Below, piece after piece: positions 7,332 through 14,901 of a stretch of DNA of 64,000 nucleotides. This DNA is from Nocardioidaceae bacterium (GTDB taxonomy: Bacteria; Actinomycetota; Actinomycetes; Propionibacteriales; Nocardioidaceae): NCBI GenBank assembly GCA_025980475.1, contig JAICXL010000001.1, positions 1 through 64,000 of the forward strand, written 5' to 3'. The position numbers and the translations under genes were made by a program. Within the stretch, counting starts at the first letter, position 1. Each line of letters begins with the position of its first letter. The notes under the pieces were generated by a model. That model was not told where the DNA came from. It made no database searches and saw only the letters and a list, made by a program, of their open reading frames with translations.

Positions 7332-8404
7332 TCGGGGACTGCCTGAAGGTCACCAGCTACTTCGGCGAACGACAACACCACCAGGGACGGTTGCTGTCCG
7401 ACGCACTGCTGGACGCCTTCGAGGACTACGACCTGGCCACCAGCATCCTGCTGCGCGCCACCGGAGGCTTCGGGCTCCACCACCACCTGCGCACCGACCA
7501 AACGCTGACGATGTCCGAGGATCCCTCGCTGATGGCCATCGCCGCCGACAGCCGCTCCCAGGTCGAGGCGGTGCTCCCCCGGCTGCTGGAGCTGCAGGGC
7601 CGAGGCATGGTGACCCTCGAACGAGCTCGCCTGATCCGCGACGACCGGCCGATCGAGGAGTTCCCCGAGGAACTGCACGAGGCGACCAAGCTGACCATCT
7701 ACGTGGGACGGCACGAGCGGATCGGTCGGCAGCCGGCATACCTGGCCCTGTGCGACGTGCTGCACCGTCGTGGCATCGCCGGCGCCTCGGTGCTCATCGG
7801 GGTGGACGGCACCAGTCACGGCGCAAGGGAACGAGCCAGCTTCTTCAGCGCCAACCGCGACGTCCCCACCATGGTGCTCGCCGTCGGGGACGGACACCGG
7901 ATCCGGCGGGTGCTGCCCGAGCTGCACACCATCGTGGACAGACCGATAACCACCGTGGAGCGGGTCCGGGTCTGCAAGCGCGACGGTCATCTGCTCGCAC
8001 GCCCGCACGAGCTGCCCGAGACCACTCCTGGCGGCCTCGGGCTGTGGCAGAAGCTGACGATCTACACCTCCGAGCACCATCGCAGCGGGGGAGAGCCGAT
8101 CCACCGCGGCATCATCCGGCAACTGCGCGCCACTCGTGCACGCGGCGTCACCTCGCTGCGAGGGATCTGGGGGTTCCACGGCGACCATGCACCCCACGGC
8201 GACCGGCTCTTCCAGCTCGGCCGGAGGGTGCCGGTGGTCACCGTCGTGGTGGACACTCCCGCGGGCATCGCGCACTCCTTCGACGTCGTCGACGCTCTCA
8301 CCACCGAACACGGGCTGGTCACCTCCGAGATGGTCCCCGCCATGCAGTACCTGACCCCCGATGGCGACCGAGGGGGGCTGATTCTCGCCGACCACGACTA
8401 CTGA
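7328..8404 (+). CDS. Triple DUF190-domain protein
   Basis: The 358-aa protein contains three tandem DUF190 (PF02641) repeats, beginning near residues 5 (LKVTSYFGE), 120 (TKLTIYVGR) and 243 (QKLTIYTSE). Each is about 100 aa and has a ferredoxin-like, PII-related fold in known relatives. DUF190 genes often lie beside crcB or under fluoride switches, and the domain is usually single; three copies in one chain may mimic a PII-like trimer. The ATG overlaps the MFS stop by 4 bases, so it closes the eno-ppa-MFS operon. The function, possibly sensing or gating transport, is unknown. Confidence 0.85.
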   Translation: MIGDCLKVTSYFGERQHHQGRLLSDALLDAFEDYDLATSILLRATGGFGLHHHLRTDQTLTMSEDPSLMAIAADSRSQVEAVLPRLLELQGRGMVTLERARLIRDDRPIEEFPEELHEATKLTIYVGRHERIGRQPAYLALCDVLHRRGIAGASVLIGVDGTSHGARERASFFSANRDVPTMVLAVGDGHRIRRVLPELHTIVDRPITTVERVRVCKRDGHLLARPHELPETTPGGLGLWQKLTIYTSEHHRSGGEPIHRGIIRQLRATRARGVTSLRGIWGFHGDHAPHGDRLFQLGRRVPVVTVVVDTPAGIAHSFDVVDALTTEHGLVTSEMVPAMQYLTPDGDRGGLILADHDY

Positions 8405-8476
8405 CCCACGACTCCGCATCGTCCCCGCGCATCGTCGTCCTCGCGGACTCCGGGTGGGATCTGGCACACTGGAGAC

Positions 8477-8535
8477 GGCGATGGAGCTCGCCCGGCCGGG
8501 GTCCGGCCCGAACTGCACCAGCTGATGGCTCCTGC
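8477..8535 (+). promoter_or_regulatory. Fluoride riboswitch upstream of the MutS-like pair
   Basis: This is the closest match to the consensus in the window. GGCGATGGAGCTCGCC at 8477-8492 forms P1. GGAGCT (8483-8488) pairs with GGCTCC (8527-8532) as the pseudoknot. AACTGC, a four-base loop and GCTGATGG follow in the standard order, and a GC-rich stem is inserted after P1. The ribosome site (CAGGA, 8546-8550) and ATG at 8559 lie just downstream, so control may act on transcription or ribosome access. Confidence 0.92.
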
Positions 8536-8558
8536 ACCGCAAGGTCAGGAGTCTTCGC

Positions 8559-10094
8559 ATGCCTGCCGCTCCGTTCACCAGCCTCATCTTCCGCGGCGAC
8601 GTCAGCCTCGAAGACGTCGACGCAGCCACGCAGCCGGAGTGTTTCCACGACCTGAACCTCGACCAGCTGGTCGACAACGTGTGCGCCAACCACCAGCGCA
8701 CCAACCTGGAGCACTTCTTCTGGCTACTGCCGGGCAGCATCGAGGCGATCCGCTACCGCCAGGACGCTCTCCGGCAGGCGGCTCAGCCGGCCGTCCGCGA
8801 GGCGGTCACCGCCTTCGCCGAGGGCTTCACGAACGTCCGCATCGGCCAGTCCGAGGAGAAGCACCTGCGCTACGACCTGCAACGCCAGCGCGTCCACCTG
8901 GACACCGCGCTCGACTACTGCGCCACCGTGAAGTCCTTCGCCGAGCAGCTCAGCGGTGTGGCACTGGAATCGGAGGCCTTCGACTCGCTGCGCGCGCACG
9001 TCACCGACTATGTGGCCTCCGATGCCTTCGGTGAGCTCGAAGCCGACGCCCACCGCGTCTCGGCCGCCCTCGCGCAGGTGACCTACCTGCTGCAGATCCG
9101 GGCCAACCGGATCCGGGTGCGCCACTACGAGGAGCACCCCGACCTGAGCCGCGAGGTGGCGGAGTTGTTCGACCGCTTCAGGGAAACCCAGGACCGGCTG
9201 GAGCAGCGGCCTCGCCGGTGGACCAGCGGGTTCGGTCATGTCGAGGCCGCTGTCCTGGGCCACGTGGCCCAGCTCTTCCCCGAGCAGTTCGGATTGCTCG
9301 CGAACTTCTGTGAGAAGCACCAGCGGTTCGTGGAACGCGCCCTCGGCAGGCTCGGCCGCGAAGTCCACTTCGTGATCGCGTGGCTGGACTTCACCGACCG
9401 GCTCGATACCGCGGGGCTGTCGACCTGCTATCCCGAGCTCTCCACCGAACGCGAGCTCCAGGTGGAAGACACCTACGACGCAGCCCTGGCCGCGACCCTC
9501 GAGGGCGCGCCGGTGGTCACCAACGACGTGCGACTGGAGGGTGAGGACCGGATCATCGTGGTGACCGGGCCCAACCAGGGCGGCAAGACCACCTTCGCCC
9601 GCGCCATCGGACAGATCCACTACCTCACCGCGCTCGGGTGCCCGGTTCCGGGCAGCCGCGCACGGATCCCCGTGGTGGATCGAGTGCTGGCCCAGTTCGA
9701 GAGACAGGAGATCCCCGACAGCGACCGCGGCAAGCTCAAGGACGACCTGATCCGGATGCGCCAGCTGCTCGAAGCGGCGACACCGCAGAGCCTGGTCGTG
9801 CTGAACGAGGTGTTCAGCTCGACCGCAACCGACGACGCGCTGGCGCTGGCGCAACGGGTGCTCGACCGGCTGCTCGACCTCGACTGCTTCGGCGTGTGCG
9901 TGACCTTCCTCGACGAGCTCGCCGACGACAACCCGCGCATCGTGAGCATGGTCGCCGAGGTCGACCCCGACGACCCGAGCGTGCGCACCTTCCTCCTCAA
10001 CCGGCGGCCCGCCGACGGGAAGGCCTACGCGGCCTCGATCGCCCGCAAGTACGGGCTGACTCCCCAGCTGATCCGGGAGCGGGTGGCGTCATGA
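8559..10094 (+). CDS. MutS-like ATPase A
   Basis: The 511-aa protein has the core and ATPase domains of the MutS superfamily. A helical lever-like region occupies about residues 20-300. The ABC-type ATPase has P-loop TGPNQGGKTTF (about 330) and Walker B LVVLNEVFSST (about 415). The N-terminal mismatch-binding and connector domains of true MutS are missing, so it is not the mismatch-repair protein. It follows a canonical fluoride switch and overlaps the second MutS-like gene by 4 bases (ATGA). Fluoride regulons are known to include MutS-like genes of unknown purpose. Partnership with the next protein is inferred. Confidence 0.85.
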   Translation: MPAAPFTSLIFRGDVSLEDVDAATQPECFHDLNLDQLVDNVCANHQRTNLEHFFWLLPGSIEAIRYRQDALRQAAQPAVREAVTAFAEGFTNVRIGQSEEKHLRYDLQRQRVHLDTALDYCATVKSFAEQLSGVALESEAFDSLRAHVTDYVASDAFGELEADAHRVSAALAQVTYLLQIRANRIRVRHYEEHPDLSREVAELFDRFRETQDRLEQRPRRWTSGFGHVEAAVLGHVAQLFPEQFGLLANFCEKHQRFVERALGRLGREVHFVIAWLDFTDRLDTAGLSTCYPELSTERELQVEDTYDAALAATLEGAPVVTNDVRLEGEDRIIVVTGPNQGGKTTFARAIGQIHYLTALGCPVPGSRARIPVVDRVLAQFERQEIPDSDRGKLKDDLIRMRQLLEAATPQSLVVLNEVFSSTATDDALALAQRVLDRLLDLDCFGVCVTFLDELADDNPRIVSMVAEVDPDDPSVRTFLLNRRPADGKAYAASIARKYGLTPQLIRERVAS

Positions 10095-11620
10095 AGGTGA
10101 GGTTGATGTTCTCCGACGCCGACTTCGATGCGGAGCTGCCCCTGCCTGCACATGCCGAAGCGCTGGCCGCCGACCTCGGCATCCCACTGCTCCTGCAGAC
10201 CATGGCGGCGGGCGATGAGTTCCTGTTCACCATGTGCCGCGCCGCGGTGTTCCAGTCGCTGACCGACATCGCCACCATCGACTACCGCCAGCAGGTGCTC
10301 TCCGATTGCCTGGAACACCCGGCAGTAGTTCGCGGCTTCTACGACCTGGCGGTCGAAGGCGTCCAGGCCGACCGGCACATCCATCTCGGCCTCTTCCACG
10401 ATCGGCCCGGACCGAAGCTGCGCAAGGCCCGACAATGCCTGGTCGCCTATTTCGCCATCCTGCGCCGCCTCCGCGCGGAGATCGACGCCCACGCCGGAGA
10501 CTTCTCCTCACCGGGCCTGCGCCAGCTCTGCGCCACCGTGCAGGAGCAGCTGCCTTACGACTACCTCGACGAGGTCGAGGGATACCTCAAACTGCTGGGC
10601 TTTCCACGTGGCACGCTGCAAAGTGTCCGTCTCGGCAAGACCAACCGCAGCACCGACCATGTCCTGCGAACCCTTGAACAACGCGCAGGGTTGCGCCGGT
10701 TCCTGCCGGCCCAGGACTTCACCCGCCATACGGTCACCGTCGCCGACCGTGACATCGCTGGCATGGAGCAGCTGAACGAGTTGCAGGAATGGGGCCTGGC
10801 GGTCGCCGCCGACGCCGTGTCGGAGAGCGCCGACCACGTCTTGTCGTTCTTCCGCGCACTGCGCCGCGAGCTCGGCTTCTACCTGGGCGCGATCAACCTG
10901 CACCACGTCCTGACCGAGGCCAACAACGCTGCCTGCCTCCCCGAGGTGCTGGCACACGGGACCGAGCTCGAGGCAGCCGAGCTCTACGACCCTCTCCTGC
11001 CGCTGCACGGGCAACCGCACCCGGTGCCCAATGACGTCAAGACCCACGGCGGCGGGCTACTGCTGATGACCGGGGCCAACCAGGGCGGCAAGTCGACGTT
11101 GCTGCGCGCACTCGGCCTGGCCCAGCTGATGATGCAGTGCGGCCTGTTCGTGCCGGCCAGATCCTTCCGGGCGAGCGTGGCCACCGGTATCTTCACCCAC
11201 TTCAAGCGTGAAGAGGACGAGTCGATGACCAGCGGCAAGTTCGACGAGGAACTTGCCCGGATGAGCACTGTGGTCGACCAGATCGCGTCCGGCGCCCTGC
11301 TGCTGTGCAACGAGTCCTTCTCCTCCACGAACGAGCGCGAAGCCGCGGCGGTCGGCGGCGACGTCATCGGAGCCCTGATCGACGCCGGGGTGCGGGTCCA
11401 CCTCGTGACCCACCTCTACGAGCTCGCCCACCGGCTCGGCCGCGACGTCGCCGACGTCACCTTCCTCCGCGCGGACCGACGCGACGACGGCAGCCGATCG
11501 TTCCGAGTGCTCCCCGGCGAACCGCTGCGCACCAGCTTCGGCGCCGACCTGTACCAGGAAGTCTTCGGCGAACCTCTCCATAGCGCCGACGTCGACGAAG
11601 CCACGCCGGCGGACTCCTGA
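10091..11620 (+). CDS. MutS-like ATPase B
   Basis: The 509-aa protein is a second MutS-superfamily member, distinct from protein A. After a helical region it has P-loop TGANQGGKSTLLRAL (about residue 330) and Walker B LLCNESFSSTNE (about 405), followed by a His-containing switch segment (VHLVTHLYELAH). It lacks the mismatch-reading domain. The ATG sits in the ATGA overlap with protein A. The two probably form a heterodimeric ABC-type ATPase, as MutS-family ATPases work as dimers; the substrate is unknown. Confidence 0.85.
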   Translation: MKVRLMFSDADFDAELPLPAHAEALAADLGIPLLLQTMAAGDEFLFTMCRAAVFQSLTDIATIDYRQQVLSDCLEHPAVVRGFYDLAVEGVQADRHIHLGLFHDRPGPKLRKARQCLVAYFAILRRLRAEIDAHAGDFSSPGLRQLCATVQEQLPYDYLDEVEGYLKLLGFPRGTLQSVRLGKTNRSTDHVLRTLEQRAGLRRFLPAQDFTRHTVTVADRDIAGMEQLNELQEWGLAVAADAVSESADHVLSFFRALRRELGFYLGAINLHHVLTEANNAACLPEVLAHGTELEAAELYDPLLPLHGQPHPVPNDVKTHGGGLLLMTGANQGGKSTLLRALGLAQLMMQCGLFVPARSFRASVATGIFTHFKREEDESMTSGKFDEELARMSTVVDQIASGALLLCNESFSSTNEREAAAVGGDVIGALIDAGVRVHLVTHLYELAHRLGRDVADVTFLRADRRDDGSRSFRVLPGEPLRTSFGADLYQEVFGEPLHSADVDEATPADS

Positions 11621-11685
11621 CGATCCATCGAGACAGATGCGGCCCGGCGACGCCGCTGCTAATCTGAGAACCCCCCGGAGGGGTC

Positions 11686-11746
11686 GGCGGAGGGGCTCGC
11701 CGTCCAGCATCAGCTGGAGAACGCATCCAGGCCAACGGTCCCTGCC
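11686..11746 (+). promoter_or_regulatory. Fluoride-riboswitch-like element, variant type (copy 2)
   Basis: GGCGGAGGGGCTCGCC (11686-11701) forms P1. The loop GGGGCT can pair with GGTCCC (11737-11742) using G-U wobbles at the same positions as in copy 1. A perfect hairpin (TCCAGC...) follows P1, then AACGC and CAACGG before the pseudoknot strand. CAACGG, GGTCCCTGCC and a downstream GGTAGGAG are shared with the copy at 1709, defining a common variant. It precedes the complex-I-like operon. Confidence 0.65.
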
Positions 11747-11772
11747 AGGCAGTACGACTGGTAGGAGACGCC

Positions 11773-11805
11773 GTGTCCCCTCTGTTCGCAGGGCTCGGAT
11801 CGTGA
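11773..11805 (+). CDS. Ten-codon leader or true N-terminus of the HyfC-like protein
   Basis: A GTG at 11773 stands 5 bases after GGTAGGAG, the best ribosome site in the region. It opens a 10-codon frame (VSPLFAGLGS) whose TGA overlaps the GTG at 11802 of the HyfC-like gene. The same ribosome-site sequence serves the gene behind the other variant switch. Either this is a coupled leader peptide, or one base is missing and these codons are the real start of the membrane protein. The second is attractive because 11802 has no ribosome site of its own. Confidence 0.5.
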   Translation: MSPLFAGLGS

Positions 11806-12755
11806 CGCCCGGCATCGCGCTCCAGGTGATCCAGGGCCTGGTCGTGCTGGCGTTCGCACCGCTGTACGCCGGTGTCATGGCCCGTGCCTCGGCCATCGTC
11901 GCGTCCAAGCGCGGCCCCAGTATCTGGCAGCCCTACCGCGACCTGGCGAAGTGGCTGCACAAGTCGACGGTGATCAGCGACCAGGCGTCATTCGTGTTCC
12001 GGGGGGCGCCGTTCGTCGCGTTCGCCTGCTACCTGACCGTCGCGGCGATCGTCCCGATCATCACCGATCAGCCGCTGCCGCTGGCATTCCTCGGCGATCT
12101 CATCGGTGGGGCGTTCGTGCTGAGCCTGGCCAGCTTCGCGATGTCGCTGGCCGCGCTGGACACCGCCAGCCCGCTCGGCGGGCTGGGCGCAAGCCGGGCC
12201 AGCTGGATCGGCAGCCTGGCCGAGCCGGCCCTGATCCTGGTGTTCTTCACCGTGGGCGCCGTCTCGGCCTCGGACAACCCCTACCTGATGAATCAGGCAG
12301 TGGCCGGATCGCCGTACGTGATCGTGCTGCCCACGCACCTGCTGGGTCTGGTTGCGTTCTTCATGCTGGTCCTGGTCGAGGGCGGACGCATCCCTATCGA
12401 CAACCCGACCGGGTCGATCGAGATCTCGATGATCGAAGAGACCAGGGTCCTGGAGTTCTCCGGCCGCGAGTACGCGTTGGTCAAGTGGGCCAGCTGGATG
12501 AAGCTGTTCGTGCTCTCGGCGATCTTGATGAACATCTTCGTCGTCCCGTGGGGGCTGGGGGACGCGACCTCGATCACCGGCGGGCTGCTCGCGATCCCGG
12601 TGCTGCTGGGCAAGCTCGCGGTCTGTGCCTTGGCGATCGTGATCATCGACAGCTCGTTCGCCAAGCTCCGGTTCTTCCGGATCGCGGAGTTCCTCGGCGC
12701 CTCGTTCCTGCTGGCGCTGGTCGGGATCGTGACCTCCTATGTGATCGGAGCCTGA
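11802..12755 (+). CDS. HyfC/NuoH-like membrane subunit of a complex-I-like complex
   Basis: The 317-aa protein is a multi-span membrane protein of the NuoH/HyfC family, the subunit joining the peripheral arm to the proton-pumping arm in complex I and group 4 hydrogenases. The family signature RIPIDNPTGSIEISMIEETR is visible at about residues 195-214, in a cytoplasmic loop, preceded by the VEGG segment. Length is normal. The start is uncertain (see 11773-11805). It is the first gene of a seven-gene operon ordered C-E-F-G-H-I-B. The pumped ion, if any, is unknown. Confidence 0.88.
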   Translation: MTPGIALQVIQGLVVLAFAPLYAGVMARASAIVASKRGPSIWQPYRDLAKWLHKSTVISDQASFVFRGAPFVAFACYLTVAAIVPIITDQPLPLAFLGDLIGGAFVLSLASFAMSLAALDTASPLGGLGASRASWIGSLAEPALILVFFTVGAVSASDNPYLMNQAVAGSPYVIVLPTHLLGLVAFFMLVLVEGGRIPIDNPTGSIEISMIEETRVLEFSGREYALVKWASWMKLFVLSAILMNIFVVPWGLGDATSITGGLLAIPVLLGKLAVCALAIVIIDSSFAKLRFFRIAEFLGASFLLALVGIVTSYVIGA

Positions 12756-12757
12756 GC

Positions 12758-13429
12758 ATGGAGAGCCTGAACGCCACCTCTGCCGCCGGAGTGCTGCTCG
12801 ACCTGTGCGGGGTGCTGATGCTGCTCGGCGCGTTCGCCTGCCTGGGGTCGAAGCTGTTCAATCGCTACGTCGTCTACTACGGGTTGCAGTCGGTGGTCCT
12901 GTCAGCGGCCACCGGGGTGGTCGCCTTCCACTTCGCTCGCATCGAGCTGTGGGTGCTGTGCGTGTTGACCCTGCTGATCAAGGGGATCGCCATACCGACC
13001 GCCACCCGGCGGCTGCTGATCGCACTCGAGCTGAAGCGTGACGTGGCGGTCTCGACCGGCCTGTCCACCGCCCTGATCCTGGGTGGCGGACTGACAGCAT
13101 TCGCCTACCTCGTCATTCGTCCGGACCTGTTGCCTCACGGCGTGGTGGCCTCGGCCGTGGTGCCGCTGTCGACCGCCATCGTGTTGCTCGGCGCGCTGGA
13201 GATGGTCCTGCGGCGACACACCATCGCCCAGCTGATCGGCTGGCTGATCGTCGAGAACGGCGTCTTCCTCGGCGCGATCACCTTGGTGGCGACCTTCCCG
13301 TTCATCGTGGAGGCGGGCATCTTCCTCGACCTCGTCGCCGGGGTGCTGATCATGGTGGTCTTCGTCTCCGGGCTCACCCGGGAGCTGGCGCACGCCAACG
13401 CCAGTGAGCTCAGGGAGCTGCGCGGATGA
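12758..13429 (+). CDS. HyfE-like small membrane subunit
   Basis: The 223-aa protein has six or seven hydrophobic helices and matches the HyfE type, whose C-terminal half resembles NuoK. The acidic residues within membrane segments (for example LIVENGVFLG at about 165-174, near the NuoK Glu) are kept, as expected for proton passage. The ATG lies two bases after the HyfC-like stop, and the C-terminus overlaps the next gene by 4 bases (ATGA). Confidence 0.82.
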   Translation: MESLNATSAAGVLLDLCGVLMLLGAFACLGSKLFNRYVVYYGLQSVVLSAATGVVAFHFARIELWVLCVLTLLIKGIAIPTATRRLLIALELKRDVAVSTGLSTALILGGGLTAFAYLVIRPDLLPHGVVASAVVPLSTAIVLLGALEMVLRRHTIAQLIGWLIVENGVFLGAITLVATFPFIVEAGIFLDLVAGVLIMVVFVSGLTRELAHANASELRELRG

Positions 13430-14901
13430 CGACGATCCTGATCCTCCTTGCGGTCCTGCCGCTGGCCGGCACCGTGGCGGCCGTCCTCGGCGCGGCAGCA
13501 CGTGCCGCGGGCTACGCCGCCGTGGCCGGAGCGGTCGCCGCGCTTGCCCTGGCGACCTATGTACTGGTGCGGACCACCACCGAGGGGCCGTCCCAGGCCC
13601 TGGCCGGCTTCATCTACGTCGACGAGCTCAGCGGCTTCTTCCTGTTCACCGTCGCCCTGGTGGTCCTGCTCGCCTCGCTGGGATCGGCGGCCTACCTGCG
13701 AGTGGAGGAGCACACCGGCACCTTGAGCAGATTCCAGGTGCGGCTGTACTTCGGGTTCTTCGGCGCCTTCGCCTCCCTGATGCTCGCCTCACTGACCACC
13801 GGGAACCTGGGCATGCTGTTCGTGCTCATCGAGGCCAGCACCCTGGCCAGCGCCGCCCTGGTCGGCCTGGAAGCGAGGTCCACCTCGCTGGAGGCGGCGT
13901 GGAAATACATCATCATCAGCTCACTGGGAGTGACCATCGCCCTGGTCGGGACCTTGTTCTTGTTCTACTCCGCCACCGGACTGCACCTGAGCGCGAACCA
14001 GGGCCTGACCTGGCCGTACCTGTTCCACCACGCAGGTGCTCTCGCGCCGGCGAGCCTGCGACTGGCCTTCCTGCTCGCCGTCATCGGCTACGGCACCAAG
14101 GTCGGTCTCGCGCCGATGCACACCTGGCTACCCGACGCCCACTCCGAGGCGCCCAGCCCGGCCAGTGCGATGCTGTCCGCTGCGCTGCTCAACACCGGCA
14201 TGTACGCAATCATCCGGTTCCTGGCGCTAGCCCGCGTCGGCCTCGGCGATGCCTACGTTCAACGTGTCATGCTCGTCTTCGGCTTCGGTTCGGTGATCAT
14301 CGGCGTGCTGTTCATGGTCCACCGCGGCAACTTCAAGCGCCTATTCGCCTACTCCTCGGTCGAGCACATGGGCATCATCGCCATCGCATTGGGGTTCGGC
14401 GGCCCGCTGGGGATGTACGGCGCCCTCCTGCACACCCTCAACCACGCGGTCGGCAAGTCGGTGCTGTTCATCTCCAGCGGCGACGTGGTGCTCGGCTACC
14501 GCACCCGCGACGCCCGGCGCCTCCACGGTCTACTCGGCTCGCTGCCACTGACCGGCGGCGTACTCCTGCTGGGTTCCTTGGCCATCTTGGGATCGCCACC
14601 GTTTGGACTGTTCCTCTCCGAGTTCACCATCATCCGCGCCGGCTTCGCCTCCGGCAGCGGCTGGCTGCCCGCGCTGCTGCTGCTCTTCCTGGCCATCGCC
14701 TTCATCGCGTTCGCCCGGACCACCACCGGGATGGTTCTCGGTCGAGCCGACACCTCCCCGCAGGCCACCTACTCCGGCGCGGAACGAGTCCTAGCTGTTG
14801 CTCCCCTGGTGCTGGGCATCGGCGTCCTGCTGCTGCTGGGCCTGTGGATCCCCAGCGGCCTGAACCAGGCGATCCTCGCCTCGATCGGAGCCGCCACGTG
14901 A
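13426..14901 (+). CDS. HyfF/NuoN-like antiporter-type subunit
   Basis: The 491-aa protein has about 14 membrane helices and belongs to the Mrp/NuoLMN antiporter family. It shows the diagnostic GLAPMHTWLPDAHSEAPSPA segment (about residue 225-244) and helix lysines such as KVGLAP and RGNFKRLFAYSSVEHMG. Such subunits form one proton or sodium channel each. It overlaps both neighbours by 4 bases (ATGA, GTGA), showing tight coupling inside the operon. Confidence 0.88.
   Translation: MTTILILLAVLPLAGTVAAVLGAAARAAGYAAVAGAVAALALATYVLVRTTTEGPSQALAGFIYVDELSGFFLFTVALVVLLASLGSAAYLRVEEHTGTLSRFQVRLYFGFFGAFASLMLASLTTGNLGMLFVLIEASTLASAALVGLEARSTSLEAAWKYIIISSLGVTIALVGTLFLFYSATGLHLSANQGLTWPYLFHHAGALAPASLRLAFLLAVIGYGTKVGLAPMHTWLPDAHSEAPSPASAMLSAALLNTGMYAIIRFLALARVGLGDAYVQRVMLVFGFGSVIIGVLFMVHRGNFKRLFAYSSVEHMGIIAIALGFGGPLGMYGALLHTLNHAVGKSVLFISSGDVVLGYRTRDARRLHGLLGSLPLTGGVLLLGSLAILGSPPFGLFLSEFTIIRAGFASGSGWLPALLLLFLAIAFIAFARTTTGMVLGRADTSPQATYSGAERVLAVAPLVLGIGVLLLLGLWIPSGLNQAILASIGAAT

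Noticed and set aside
8559-11620. Genuine mutS mismatch-repair genes
   Set aside because: Both proteins lack the mismatch-binding domain, and actinobacteria generally lack canonical MutS.
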